Shown here: in pieces, positions 44,314-53,602 of the stretch | Numbering within the stretch: position 1 is the stretch's first letter | How the letters are laid out: each line of letters starts with the position of its first letter | Assembly (NCBI GenBank): GCA_964495655.1 | Contig: CAZBWK010000003.1 | Coordinates: forward strand, 1 to 64,000 | Source: JAAYJR01 sp964495655 | Lineage (GTDB): Bacteria; Bacteroidota; Bacteroidia; Bacteroidales; Prolixibacteraceae | DNA length: 64,000 nt | Direction of reading: 5' to 3' | Program-made: the position numbers and the translations under genes | The notes under the pieces: generated by a model | Seen by the model: only the letters and a program-made list of their open reading frames with translations | Told to the model about the DNA's origin: nothing | The model's database searches: none

Positions 44314-46503
44314 TTAATTACCCATATCTGAAAGGAATTTTATACGCATAAGCCTGATATCTTCCTCTGTATACTCGTCCTCGCCAAGTGCTTCGAGAGC
44401 CTCTTCCAGTGAATCAGTCTGAGCCTCCCTGAAGTATTCGAAAACTTCTTCCTGATGATCTTCATCCAAAAGATCATTCACATAATAGTCGATATTAAGC
44501 CGGGTACCTGAATTAACAATTGCTTCAACTTCGGAGATAACATTTTTTAAATCCACTCCCTTTGACTGGGCAATATCTTCAAACGGAATTTTTCTGTCAA
44601 TACTTTGTATAATGAAAACTTTAAGTTTTGATTTGTTGGCGACAGTGCGGACAATAAGATCATCAGGGCGTTCGATATCATTCTCCCCGACATATTTTTT
44701 TATAAGCTCTATAAATTCTTTTCCATACCTGTGTGCTTTTCCCTGGCCTACTCCCTGAATTTTCTGCATCTCCTCCATGGTAACAGGGTATTGAATTGAC
44801 ATATCGGCTAAAGAAGGATCCTGAAAAATAACAAATGGAGGCAGGTTTTTCTTTTTAGCCAAATTTTTTCTCAGATCTTTGAGCATGGAGAATAATATCG
44901 GATCACCTCCTGTCCCGCCCGAAGGTGCCCCTGCACTTCCTGCATATTCTTCTGCCTCCTCTTCATATTTATGATTTTTCACAAGCATGAAGCGGGACGG
45001 ATTTTTTAAGAATTCGTGACCTTTGGGTGTCATTTTTAACAATCCGTAGTTTTCTATATCTTTGTTTATCAGTCCTGCAATCATAGACTGTCTGAAAACC
45101 GCATTCCAGAATTTATCATCATGATCCTGGCCTGCACCGAATGATTTCAGCATATAATGCCTGAAAGATTTTATTGCAGCTGTTTTGTTTCCAATCAGGA
45201 TATTTACAATATGTTCAGCTTTATACTGTTCATTGACTTCAATAATAGCCTTTAGGGCCCTTATTACTTCATCTTTAGCTTCGACCTGTTCCTTAGGATT
45301 TAAACAGTTATCGCAGTTTCCGCAATATTGATGTTTGTAAATTTCTCCAAAATAGTGAAGGAGGATTATCCTGCGGCACAGAGCCGACTCTGCATAGGAA
45401 ACTGTATCCAGCAGCAACTGCCTGCCTATCTCCTGCTCGGCAACCGGCTTCCCGTGCATGAATTTTTCAAGTTTCTGAATATCTTTATAACTGTAAAAGG
45501 TTATGCACCTGCCTTCTCCTCCGTCCCGTCCTGAGCGGCCTGTTTCCTGATAATACCCTTCAAGGCTTTTCGGAATATCGTAATGAATTACAAACCTCAC
45601 ATCCGGTTTGTCTATACCCATGCCAAAAGCAATTGTGGCAACAATAACGTCGATCTCTTCCATAAGGAATTTATCCTGGGTACCTGAGCGTGTGGCAGCA
45701 TCCATTCCGGCATGATAAGGCAGCGCTTTAATGCCGTTCACCTGGAGTGTCTCTGCAATCTCCTCAACCTTTTTGCGGCTGAGGCAATAAATTATACCCG
45801 ATTTCCCTTCATTTTGCTTGATGAATTTTATTATTTGTGCTTCGGGCTTAATTTTCGGCCTGACTTCATAATAGAGGTTAGGCCGATTGAATGAAGCCTT
45901 AAACACCTGAGCCTCAATAATTCCGAGATTTTTTTGAATATCATGTTGCACCTTTGCGGTGGCCGTAGCTGTAAGTGCAACTATGGGAGCCGGACCTATC
46001 TCTTCTACAATAGGCCTGATACGCCTGTATTCAGGCCTGAAGTCGTGGCCCCATTCAGAAATACAGTGAGCTTCATCAATTGCATAAAAGGAGATATTTA
46101 CATTTTTTAAAAATTCAATATTCTCCTCTTTTGTCAGGGACTCGGGAGCTACATAAAGAAGCTTGGTTCTTCCTGCCAGGACATCGTTTTTAACTTCCTG
46201 GATGGCAGCTTTTGATAATGAAGAATTTAAAAAATGTGCCACATAGTCCTCAGTTTGCATACCCCTCATTGAATCAACCTGGTTTTTCATTAGCGCAATA
46301 AGGGGCGAAATTACAATTGCAGTACCGTCAAGCAACAGTGCCGGAAGCTGATAAATCAATGATTTACCTCCTCCGGTGGGCATTAATACAAAAGTATTTT
46401 TACCCTCCAGTACACTTTTCACAGCCTCTTCCTGTTGACCTTTGAAACGGTCAAATCCAAAGTATTGCTGTAAATATTCTGTTAAAGACCTATCTTTGTC
46501 CAT
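44314..46503 (-). CDS. recQ: ATP-dependent DNA helicase RecQ
   Basis: 729 residues, somewhat longer than E. coli RecQ (~610). A 3'-5' helicase for recombination and replication-fork repair. Walker A PTGGGKSLIYQLP (~42-54), the DEAH box AIDEAHCISEWGHDFRPEY (~142-160), motif VI region QETGRSGRDG (~318), the zinc cysteines of the RQC domain (YCGNCDNC, ~397-404) and an HRDC domain (~530-610) are visible. The extra C-terminal ~100 residues are acidic and helical. It is divergent from tatC over 164 bases. Confidence 0.96.
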   Translation of the reverse strand: MDKDRSLTEYLQQYFGFDRFKGQQEEAVKSVLEGKNTFVLMPTGGGKSLIYQLPALLLDGTAIVISPLIALMKNQVDSMRGMQTEDYVAHFLNSSLSKAAIQEVKNDVLAGRTKLLYVAPESLTKEENIEFLKNVNISFYAIDEAHCISEWGHDFRPEYRRIRPIVEEIGPAPIVALTATATAKVQHDIQKNLGIIEAQVFKASFNRPNLYYEVRPKIKPEAQIIKFIKQNEGKSGIIYCLSRKKVEEIAETLQVNGIKALPYHAGMDAATRSGTQDKFLMEEIDVIVATIAFGMGIDKPDVRFVIHYDIPKSLEGYYQETGRSGRDGGEGRCITFYSYKDIQKLEKFMHGKPVAEQEIGRQLLLDTVSYAESALCRRIILLHYFGEIYKHQYCGNCDNCLNPKEQVEAKDEVIRALKAIIEVNEQYKAEHIVNILIGNKTAAIKSFRHYMLKSFGAGQDHDDKFWNAVFRQSMIAGLINKDIENYGLLKMTPKGHEFLKNPSRFMLVKNHKYEEEAEEYAGSAGAPSGGTGGDPILFSMLKDLRKNLAKKKNLPPFVIFQDPSLADMSIQYPVTMEEMQKIQGVGQGKAHRYGKEFIELIKKYVGENDIERPDDLIVRTVANKSKLKVFIIQSIDRKIPFEDIAQSKGVDLKNVISEVEAIVNSGTRLNIDYYVNDLLDEDHQEEVFEYFREAQTDSLEEALEALGEDEYTEEDIRLMRIKFLSDMGN

Positions 46504-46660
46504 AAATTTTTTTCTTCCTTACATCATTTAATTATTTTCTTGAATTCTAAATTATTAAAAGTAAGAAAAATGGCAATAGAATTTGTTGTTTTTTAATAAT
46601 TAATAGCATTCTTTTAAACAATTGGACAGATTGGGAGACTTAAATAATAAACTAAGTATT

Positions 46661-46668
46661 TATATTTG
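46661..46668 (+). promoter_or_regulatory. -7 box upstream of tatC
   Basis: TATATTTG matches TAnnTTTG. The expected start near 46675 excludes the GTG at 46668 and supports ATG 46692. Confidence 0.5.
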
Positions 46669-46691
46669 TGGTGTTTTTAAATTTACATAAA

Positions 46692-47564
46692 ATGAGTGAA
46701 GATACTAAAAAAGATAAGAAGCAAAGCAGTGGAAAGAGTAAAAAGGACACAAGAGCCAGTTATGCCGAAATGTCGTTTCTGGAACATCTCGAAGAGTTGC
46801 GCTGGCATATAATACGTTCAGCCTTTGCTATTTTAATTTTTGCCATTGTTGCTTTTATATTGAAAGATCTCATTTTTAATAAAATTATTCTTAATCCGAG
46901 GACACCTGAATTCTGGACTAACCGCATGTTTGCAAGGCTTGGTGATGCTATTGGCAGTGAGGCACTGAAGATAAACCAGAAACCTCTCGAACTGATAAGT
47001 ATTAAAATTGCCGGGCAGTTTATGACCCATATATGGACCTCCATTATTGCCGGTTTTATAATAGCCTCACCTGTGGTTTTTTATGAGTTTTGGAGATTTA
47101 TTAAACCTGCCCTTTATGATGATGAAAAAAAATACGCTACAGGTGCAGTCGTTTTTACAACAATTTTATTCCTGCTTGGTGTGGTTTTTGGTTACTTTCT
47201 GATCGTGCCCCTGTCTATACATTTTTTAGGGACTTACAATGTTAGCGGCGATGTGACCAACCAGATCAACCTTAACTCATATATAGGTTCTGTAACTTCT
47301 ATAATAATTGCTTCAGGTGTGGTTTTTCTGTTGCCGATTTTTTCTTATTTCCTCAGTAAAGTGGGACTTGTTACCCCGGAATTCATGAAAACATACAGGA
47401 AACATTCATATGTGGTAATGCTGCTGCTGTCGGCTGTAATAACCCCGCCGGATTTATTCAGCCAGATCATGGTATGTATACCCCTGGTGATCCTTTATGA
47501 GATTGGGATAATGATATCCCGCAGAGTGACCAAAAATAGGGAAAGAGAATTGGATGAGTTATAA
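46692..47564 (+). CDS. tatC: Sec-independent (twin-arginine) translocase subunit TatC
   Basis: 290 residues with six membrane helices. The N-terminal family signature MSFLEHLEELRWHIIRS (~27-43) and the conserved FWRFIKPALYDDEKK loop (~132) are present. TatC recognises the twin-arginine signal in the inner membrane. The first ~25 residues are Lys/Ser-rich. ATG 46692 (MSEDTKK) is chosen over the longer frame because of the -7 box. lptB follows 17 bases downstream; tatA is at 53603-53872. Confidence 0.95.
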   Translation: MSEDTKKDKKQSSGKSKKDTRASYAEMSFLEHLEELRWHIIRSAFAILIFAIVAFILKDLIFNKIILNPRTPEFWTNRMFARLGDAIGSEALKINQKPLELISIKIAGQFMTHIWTSIIAGFIIASPVVFYEFWRFIKPALYDDEKKYATGAVVFTTILFLLGVVFGYFLIVPLSIHFLGTYNVSGDVTNQINLNSYIGSVTSIIIASGVVFLLPIFSYFLSKVGLVTPEFMKTYRKHSYVVMLLLSAVITPPDLFSQIMVCIPLVILYEIGIMISRRVTKNRERELDEL

Positions 47565-47581
47565 ATTATTTTTTTAAACAG

Positions 47582-48304
47582 ATGATCCTTCGGGCTGAAA
47601 ATATTGTTAAGAAATACAGGAAAAGAGTTGTTGTCAATCGTGTCAGCTTTGATGTCAGACAAGGTGAGATTGTCGGACTGCTGGGACCTAACGGTGCAGG
47701 CAAAACTACCTCTTTCTATATAATAGTGGGGCTGATCCAGCCATTCTCGGGAAAAGTATTTATCGATGATGAGGATATTACCAAGCTGCCGGTCTATAAG
47801 CGTGCAAAAAAAGGGATCGGTTACCTGGCACAGGAGGCATCAGTTTTCAGAAAGCTGAGCATTGAGGATAATTTGAAGGCAGTACTGGAAATGACTGACT
47901 ATTCTAAAGAATACCAAAAAGAAAAAGTTGAAACATTAATAAACGAATTCGGACTTCAGCACATCAGAAAAAGCAAAGGTATCCAGTTGTCGGGAGGTGA
48001 ACGCCGGAGAACTGAAATTGCAAGAGCCCTGGCAATTGACCCCAAATTCATTCTGTTAGATGAACCTTTTGCCGGTGTTGACCCTATTGCGGTTGAAGAT
48101 ATACAACAGATAGTTGTCAAATTAAAAGAGAAAAATATAGGAGTGCTGATAACAGACCATAATGTGCATGAAACTTTGTCAATCACAGACCGGTCGTATC
48201 TTCTTTTCGAAGGTTCGATAATGAAGGCAGGAACAGCAGAGGAGCTGGCCGGTGATGAAGATGTACGAAGAGTATACCTTGGCCAGAATTTTGAGCTCCG
48301 TTAG
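47582..48304 (+). CDS. lptB: LPS export ABC transporter ATP-binding protein
   Basis: 240 residues, typical LptB. Walker A GPNGAGKTTSFY (~36-47), Q-loop YLAQEASVF (~81), signature LSGGERRRTEIARALA (~139-154), Walker B FILLDEPFAGVDP (~159-171) and the H-loop ITDHNVHE (~193). The EASVFRKLS segment is specific to LptB over other ABC ATPases. It powers extraction of lipopolysaccharide from the inner membrane with LptFG, whose genes are not in the window. Co-transcribed with tatC. Confidence 0.95.
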   Translation: MILRAENIVKKYRKRVVVNRVSFDVRQGEIVGLLGPNGAGKTTSFYIIVGLIQPFSGKVFIDDEDITKLPVYKRAKKGIGYLAQEASVFRKLSIEDNLKAVLEMTDYSKEYQKEKVETLINEFGLQHIRKSKGIQLSGGERRRTEIARALAIDPKFILLDEPFAGVDPIAVEDIQQIVVKLKEKNIGVLITDHNVHETLSITDRSYLLFEGSIMKAGTAEELAGDEDVRRVYLGQNFELR

Positions 48305-48404
48305 GCATTTTGTTAATAATCAAGACATTGCGATAATCACCCGGTTAACATTCAGTTAACACAATTAAAAAGAGACTGGGATCAGGAAAAATTTATCAAT
48401 AAAA

Positions 48405-48435
48405 TTTGGCTTATAATAAAAATCAAGTATTTTTG
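48405..48435 (+). promoter_or_regulatory. promoter of tRNA-Glu (-33 and -7 boxes)
   Basis: TTTG (48405-48408), 19 bases, TATTTTTG (48428-48435): a full consensus match. The expected start near 48442 is about 20 bases before the tRNA. Confidence 0.75.
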
Positions 48436-48462
48436 CAATCCCATTTTCAGGGAAAAGAGGAT

Positions 48463-48534
48463 GGCCCGTTCGTCTAGTGGTTAGGACGCCAGGTTTTCAT
48501 CCTGGTAGCAGGGGTTCGATTCCCCTACGGGCTA
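48463..48534 (+). tRNA. tRNA-Glu (anticodon TTC)
   Basis: 72 bases folding into a full cloverleaf: acceptor GGCCCGT/ACGGGCT with a G-T pair at the end, D arm with TAGTGGTTA, anticodon stem CCAGG/CCTGG with loop TTTTCAT (anticodon TTC), and T arm AGGGGTTCGATTCCCCT. The 3' CCA is not encoded; discriminator base is A. It lies 30 bases before rpsT and may share a transcript with it. Confidence 0.97.
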
Positions 48535-48564
48535 CAATTTAATTTTAACAGTTATAACAGAAAA

Positions 48565-48816
48565 ATGGCAAATAATAAGTCAGCTCTAAAAAGGATAAGG
48601 CAAAACGATAAAAGGCGTTTGCAAAATAAGTACTACGCAAAAATGACCAGGAATGCAATTAAAAAATTGCGTAACGAAACTGATAAGGAAGAAGCTGCTA
48701 ACAGGTTGTCAGGAGTTATTTCAATGATTGACAAGCTTGCTAAAAAGAATGTTATTCATAAAAACAAAGCTTCTAACCTTAAATCAAAACTTACACTAAA
48801 GGTGAATAATTTGTAA
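48565..48816 (+). CDS. rpsT: 30S ribosomal protein S20
   Basis: 83 residues, all helical and basic. It has the family pattern NNKSALKRIRQNDKRRLQNK at the N-terminus and KNVIHKNKASNLKSKL near the C-terminus. Binds 16S rRNA early in assembly. It lies directly behind tRNA-Glu and is followed by a terminator. Confidence 0.97.
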   Translation: MANNKSALKRIRQNDKRRLQNKYYAKMTRNAIKKLRNETDKEEAANRLSGVISMIDKLAKKNVIHKNKASNLKSKLTLKVNNL

Positions 48817-48840
48817 GGATTGTCTTCATGATATTGCCGG

Positions 48841-48871
48841 GCCTCTCTGTATAAACGGGGAGGCTTTTTTT
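48841..48871 (+). terminator. intrinsic terminator after rpsT
   Basis: GCCTCTC pairs with GGGAGGC (one T-G pair) around a short loop (48841-48864), followed by seven T (48865-48871). Confidence 0.85.
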
Positions 48872-48912
48872 ATGCATTGAAAATTATTATTTTTATGCAA
48901 ACTCCAAATATC

Positions 48913-49611
48913 ATGAATGAATACAGGAAAATGAACATTAAACAGTGGGCAGTGGAGGACCGTCCCCGCGAGAAGATGATCTCAAAAGGCCCAAGAACCC
49001 TTTCTGATGCCGAGCTGATAGCAATTCTTTTAGGTTCGGGCAATATTAAAGAGACTGCCGTAGAGCTGGGCAGAAGAGTCCTGAGCTCAGTCAATAATGA
49101 CCTCAACGATCTCGGGAGAAAGGAGTTAAGCTATCTGACTGCCTTTAACGGTATAGGAAAAGCCAAAGGGGTGACGATAATGGCTGCACTTGAGCTGGGA
49201 AGAAGAAGAAAGGAATCAGGAATTTCTCTGAAAAAGAAAATTACCTGCAGTCGCGATGCAGCTGATCTATTTACTCCTTTGCTTCAGGATCTGAACCACG
49301 AAGAGTTCTGGATACTTTTACTGGACAGGGGAAATAAGGTCCTCGATCATTACAGGATCAGCCAGGGTGGAATATCAGGAACAATAATTGACGTCAGGAT
49401 AATACTGAAAACAGCACTTGAGAAACTGGCTTCATCAATCATCCTATGCCATAACCACCCTTCAGGTACTATGGAAGCTTCAGAAGCCGATCTGAAGATA
49501 ACCCGTAAAATGCTAAAAGCCGCAGGTTTAATGGATATTTCAGTGCTGGATCATATTATTATCGGGCAAAACAGCTATCTTAGTATGGCCGATGAAGGAA
49601 TTTTACAGTAA
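48913..49611 (+). CDS. radC: RadC family protein (JAB/MPN metalloprotease-like domain)
   Basis: 232 residues. Helix-hairpin-helix N-terminal part with MNIKQWAVEDRPREKM (~7-22), then the JAMM metal site CHNHPSGTMEASEADLKIT (~179-197). Despite the name, the link of RadC to DNA repair is not well supported and its cellular role is unknown. Several in-frame ATGs exist (48877, 48895, 48913, 48931); 48913 gives an N-terminus like that of relatives. Followed after 14 bases by the deacetylase-like gene. Confidence 0.92.
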   Translation: MNEYRKMNIKQWAVEDRPREKMISKGPRTLSDAELIAILLGSGNIKETAVELGRRVLSSVNNDLNDLGRKELSYLTAFNGIGKAKGVTIMAALELGRRRKESGISLKKKITCSRDAADLFTPLLQDLNHEEFWILLLDRGNKVLDHYRISQGGISGTIIDVRIILKTALEKLASSIILCHNHPSGTMEASEADLKITRKMLKAAGLMDISVLDHIIIGQNSYLSMADEGILQ

Positions 49612-49625
49612 AGAGTGGTAATTAA

Positions 49626-50954
49626 ATGGTGATATTTTATGCAGAAAAACTGAATCCCCGTATAGAGTATGCCTCAAGGCTTATTTTTCAGGATATTCTG
49701 AATGTTGATATTCACTTTACAACAAACAGGGAAGAGTTTTTAAAGGGGAACTCTCCAAAAGTTAATTATTCTAATGCGAGATTAGATGACGAATTACTGA
49801 TTATACCTGATTCTTTTTTGTTTTATAGCTCCCTTTCCAAACCTGTTATCAAACCTTTTCTATATAATAATGATTATTATATTTTTGAAAGCCCCGCAGG
49901 TTCAGACCTGCCGTTTGATCCTTTTGCCTCGGCATTTTATCTAGTGACAAGGTTTGAAGAGTATTTTGAAACAGTTACCGATAAATATAACCGCTACCCG
50001 GCTTCTATAAGTATTTTATCTGAATATGATTTGTTTAAAAAGCCGGTGGTGAATATATGGGCCCGTAAGTTGGCAGGCAAGCTGAAGGAAAAATATCCGG
50101 AGATAAATATACCCGTACCTCAGTTTGAATTTATTTCCACAATTGATGTCGATAATGCCTGGAGTTATGTCCATAAAGGTTTTTTAAGATGCTCCGGTGC
50201 GCTTTTAAGGTCTGCCATAAAAGGCAATTTTGCTGAAACCTTTGAAAGGATTAAAGTTCTTACAGGATCTGTTCCGGATCCATTTTTTACTTATCCATGG
50301 TTGGATGAGGTTTTTAAAGGTCATGAGGAGCAGGTCATATTTTTTTTCGCACTTGGCAATTACAGCCGGTACGACAAAAATATCCCGTGGAAAAATAAAT
50401 ATCTGCAGGAATTAATCCGTAAAACTTTGAAAAAATACTCTGTTGGAATTCATCCTTCATTTTATTCTGCGGATAATTCAGGAGATGGATTACTGAAGTC
50501 TGAAATTTCAAGGTTTCTGCAAATTATCGGGGTAAATCCTGAAAAAAGCAGACAACATTATATCCGCTTAAAACTGCCCGTTACATACCGGAGGCTTATT
50601 GACAACGGAATAAAAGAGGATTATACAATGGGTTATGCCTCACGAACAGGGTTCAGAGCCGGCATATGTACCCCTTTCAATTTTTATGACATTGAAAATG
50701 ACAGAGTTACCCCGCTTAAAGTTTTTCCTTTCCAGGTAATGGATACTACACTGCGTGACTATATGGGGCTTACGCCTGATAAGGCAATGGAAGAGATTGA
50801 AGTTCTTATGAATGAAGTAAAAAATGCCGGAGGTACATTTATAAGTATCTGGCATAATGAATCTCTTTCCGGGCGGGATAAATGGAAAGGGTACAGGGAG
50901 GTTTTTTATAAAATGAATCAAACCGGATTTAATTGGTCAAATGAGCATAAGTAA
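49626..50954 (+). CDS. polysaccharide deacetylase-like protein
   Basis: 442 residues, no signal peptide. The C-terminal part resembles the NodB-type barrel of carbohydrate esterase 4: a D-x-D-like metal motif STIDVDNAW (~171-179), a metal histidine region VGIHPSFYS (~270) and a closing IWHNESL (~418). The N-terminal ~150 residues form a separate domain (DUF7033-like in Bacteroidota relatives). It probably acts on a cytoplasmic or lipid-linked glycan precursor. It overlaps the next gene by 14 bases, so the two likely act in the same surface-glycan process. Confidence 0.7.
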   Translation: MVIFYAEKLNPRIEYASRLIFQDILNVDIHFTTNREEFLKGNSPKVNYSNARLDDELLIIPDSFLFYSSLSKPVIKPFLYNNDYYIFESPAGSDLPFDPFASAFYLVTRFEEYFETVTDKYNRYPASISILSEYDLFKKPVVNIWARKLAGKLKEKYPEINIPVPQFEFISTIDVDNAWSYVHKGFLRCSGALLRSAIKGNFAETFERIKVLTGSVPDPFFTYPWLDEVFKGHEEQVIFFFALGNYSRYDKNIPWKNKYLQELIRKTLKKYSVGIHPSFYSADNSGDGLLKSEISRFLQIIGVNPEKSRQHYIRLKLPVTYRRLIDNGIKEDYTMGYASRTGFRAGICTPFNFYDIENDRVTPLKVFPFQVMDTTLRDYMGLTPDKAMEEIEVLMNEVKNAGGTFISIWHNESLSGRDKWKGYREVFYKMNQTGFNWSNEHK

Positions 50955-51864
50955 TGCACTGAAATATTTAAAACATGAGGAGTTGGATTACACTTTATGG
51001 GACAGGTGTATCAGCGACGCGGGCAATAGCAGGGTATATGCATTGTCGTGGTACCTCGACCGGACAGCGGTATACTGGGATGCACTGGTATGGGGAGATT
51101 ATGAATATATTATGCCGGTTACTTTGCGCAGAAAGTTCGGAATAAAATATATATATCAGCCCCTTTTTTGCCAGCAACTGGGAATATTTCCGGAACCTGT
51201 TCCGGAGATAGCCGGACTGTTTTATTCGGAGATATTCAGGAGATTCAGGTTTGTCAATATTCTACTCAATTCAGCTAATCACATCCCGGATATTTACGGC
51301 ATTAAAAAATTTTTACCACGCGATAATTTTCTTTTGAACCTGACTACAGAATATACCTCAATAAGAGACGGTTACTCAAAGAATACACTCCGCAATATTA
51401 AGAGTGCTGAAAGATCGCGGTTGAATTATGTTCCCGGCATCTCCATAAAAGAGTATATTGAATTTTTAGGTAAAAATTTGCCGGTGGGTGTAACAAAGAA
51501 TGACCTGAGTAAATTCAGGAGTATAGTTGCATATTGCCTGCACAAAGGAATTGGTGAAATGCCGGGAATCTATACATCTGAAAACAGACTGTGTGCTGCT
51601 GTTTTTTTATGCCGGTGGAAAGGGAGGTTGATTTATCTTAATCCGGCTTCAAATGTCGATGGCAGGAAGAGCAGTGCAATGTTTTTTCTGCTGGATAATT
51701 TTATTTCGGCTAACGCGGGACAAGAAATAGTATTAGACTTTGAAGGTTCAATGGTGCCGGGTGTTGCAAGGTTCTATCAAGGGTTCGGAGCTAAAGCAGA
51801 ATGTTATTATCCGTTGAAAATTAACAGGCTGCCCATTCCTTTACGTTGGATAAAAAAGATATAA
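50941..51864 (+). CDS. FemAB/GNAT-like acyltransferase-fold protein
   Basis: 307 residues. The overall pattern is of FemAB-like or BioF2-like proteins: a conserved N-terminal W-D-ALVWGDYEYIMP strand pair (~45-60), YQPLFCQQLGIF (~74-85), a basic helix (TLRNIKSAERSRL, ~150) and a C-terminal GNAT-like core with DFEGSMVPGVARFYQGFGAKA (positions ~270-290). Such proteins transfer aminoacyl or acyl groups onto peptidoglycan or glycan precursors. Substrate unknown. Translationally coupled to the deacetylase-like gene upstream. Confidence 0.7.
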   Translation: MSISNALKYLKHEELDYTLWDRCISDAGNSRVYALSWYLDRTAVYWDALVWGDYEYIMPVTLRRKFGIKYIYQPLFCQQLGIFPEPVPEIAGLFYSEIFRRFRFVNILLNSANHIPDIYGIKKFLPRDNFLLNLTTEYTSIRDGYSKNTLRNIKSAERSRLNYVPGISIKEYIEFLGKNLPVGVTKNDLSKFRSIVAYCLHKGIGEMPGIYTSENRLCAAVFLCRWKGRLIYLNPASNVDGRKSSAMFFLLDNFISANAGQEIVLDFEGSMVPGVARFYQGFGAKAECYYPLKINRLPIPLRWIKKI

Positions 51865-51939
51865 TTATTTCAGATTTTTCCGGTTCTTGCTTTGTTCTGC
51901 TCATTTCCATAAGCAATCGATTAGCTTTTTTATAATTTT

Positions 51940-52752
51940 TTAAACTGAAAATAGTTGTTTCTTCCCATCCTGAAATTTTTCAAATGCACCCATCCCAAAA
52001 AGGGCAAAATCATATCTAACCGGATCATCCGGATCGAAGAGTCTAAGGACATTTGTGACCTCTTCCACAGCCTGCCAGTCATTTTGTTTTCTTTTTAAAA
52101 GTCCCAGACCCCTCGAAATATTACCTGTATGAACATCCAGTGGAAGCATTAATGCAGAGGAGGGGATATTATTCCAGAGGCCGAAGTCAACATTGTTACT
52201 GTCTTTTCTGACCATCCACCTGAGAAACATGTTCAGCCTTTTCCCTGATGCACCTTTATTTACATTTGATACATGTTTACGTGTTCTCTCTCCGGGTATT
52301 TCGAAAAAGATACTATAAAAGTGGATCAGTGTATCTTTTATATTACCGTTGTTTTCAAATCCCTTCTCAAAAACAGATTCAAGTCCCCCGTAGTTTGCAT
52401 AAATATTTTTCAGTGATCTGGCGAAATAGATACAGTCATCGCCATTAAATGTCCTGTGGACAAATGATTTAAGCAATCTGTAATCTGAGTCTGACGCATT
52501 AATTATAAATTGGTAGGGGTCGTTATCCATAATATTCATCAGGCGAATGGCATTTTTTATAATTGCTGTACGGTTACCCCAGGAGATTGTTGAAGTAATA
52601 AAGGCAGAGATCTCAATATTCTCTTTTTGTGAAAATTGTTTGGGTACCTGTATCGGGTCAGTAATAATAAATTCCGGTTTGTTATATCCGGCTGCTTTTT
52701 CTTCAAGCAATGTTCTTATGTCATCTCTGTTAAGATTGGAATATGAATCCAT
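51940..52752 (-). CDS. TIGR02757 family protein, unknown function
   Basis: 270 residues, close to the family length. Almost restricted to Bacteroidota and a few other phyla; no activity is established. Conserved features here are DPIQVPKQFSQKENIEISAFI (positions ~32-52), SWGNRTAII (~56), the RWMVRKDSNNVDFGLW segment (~184-199) and LMLPLDVHTGNISRGLGLL (~207-225). The middle resembles the helix-hairpin-helix DNA glycosylase fold, so a nucleic-acid role is a reasonable guess. Convergent with the FemAB-like gene. Confidence 0.88.
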   Translation of the reverse strand: MDSYSNLNRDDIRTLLEEKAAGYNKPEFIITDPIQVPKQFSQKENIEISAFITSTISWGNRTAIIKNAIRLMNIMDNDPYQFIINASDSDYRLLKSFVHRTFNGDDCIYFARSLKNIYANYGGLESVFEKGFENNGNIKDTLIHFYSIFFEIPGERTRKHVSNVNKGASGKRLNMFLRWMVRKDSNNVDFGLWNNIPSSALMLPLDVHTGNISRGLGLLKRKQNDWQAVEEVTNVLRLFDPDDPVRYDFALFGMGAFEKFQDGKKQLFSV

Positions 52753-52826
52753 TTTTTTGATTCTGAATACAAGCGATTAATGAACCGGATAACCTTTGAG
52801 GGTACCCTGGCATTTTTGTTTATCTG

Positions 52827-53519
52827 TTATGGGATTTTCTCAGTCTCCTCAGATCCTGCATATATTACTCCGTCTTTAATATGAATTATTTTATCAGAGC
52901 GTTCGGCAAAATGATCATCGTGGGTTACTATTACAAAAGTTTGTTTAAAATCATCACGCAGTTTAAACAGCAGGTCGTGCAGCTCCTCTCTGTTTGCCGA
53001 GTCGAGGTTTCCCGAAGGTTCGTCGGCAAGCACTACTGCCGGATTGTTAATAAGAGCCCGTGCTACCGCTACTCTTTGTTTTTCACCACCTGAAAGCTCA
53101 GAAGGTTTATGGTTATATCTTTGTGTAAGGCCAAGATAGTCAATTAGTTTCATTGCCTTTTTTTCAGCTTTTTTTCTTGAAGTACGGGCAATAAATGCAG
53201 GGATGCAGATATTTTCAAGTGCATTGAATTCGGGCAGAAGATGATGGAACTGGAATACAAAGCCGATTTCTTTATTTCTAAAGGCTGATAATTCTTTTTC
53301 ATCAAGAGAGGATATTTTTTTGTCTCCGTAGTATACTTCTCCGCTATCCGGCTGGCTTAAAGTTCCAATTATCTGCAGCAGGGTAGTCTTACCTGCTCCG
53401 CTTGCGCCCACAATTGAGTATATTTTCCCCATAGGAATTTCAAGATCAATTCCTTTTAGCACCTGAAGAGGGCCGAACGATTTTTTTATATTTACTGCTT
53501 TGATCAAAATATAATGCAC
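52827..53519 (-). CDS. ABC transporter ATP-binding protein, LolD-like
   Basis: 230 residues. Walker A GASGAGKTTLLQ (~37-48), FQFHHLLPEFNALENI (Q-loop, ~91-106), signature LSGGEKQRVAVARALI (~141-156), Walker B VVLADEPSGNLD (~160-171) and VTHD. The pattern is that of MacB/LolD-type ATPases; with LolC/E permeases it would release lipoproteins for the outer membrane. No permease is adjacent. The frame opens with GTG at 53519; the TTG at 53507 would give the common MIKxxNIxKSFG start and is a serious alternative. Confidence 0.9.
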   Translation of the reverse strand: MHYILIKAVNIKKSFGPLQVLKGIDLEIPMGKIYSIVGASGAGKTTLLQIIGTLSQPDSGEVYYGDKKISSLDEKELSAFRNKEIGFVFQFHHLLPEFNALENICIPAFIARTSRKKAEKKAMKLIDYLGLTQRYNHKPSELSGGEKQRVAVARALINNPAVVLADEPSGNLDSANREELHDLLFKLRDDFKQTFVIVTHDDHFAERSDKIIHIKDGVIYAGSEETEKIP

Positions 53520-53535
53520 CCGGTTAAAAGCGGAG

Positions 53536-53566
53536 ATGCGGGCTCATTAATTGTACAAGCCCGCAT
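53536..53566 (-). terminator. hairpin after tatA
   Basis: ATGCGGGCT (53536-53544) and AGCCCGCAT (53558-53566) form a perfect nine-base stem between the tatA stop and the ABC gene start. The T-run on the minus strand is short, so it may be a partial terminator or attenuator. Confidence 0.5.
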
Positions 53567-53602
53567 ATCCTATGAATTAATACTTACGATATCAGAATAA
53601 AG

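Noticed and set aside
48341..48361. Two GTTAAC repeats upstream of tRNA-Glu
   Set aside because: Six-base palindromes in AT-rich DNA are common; no further structure supports a regulatory site.
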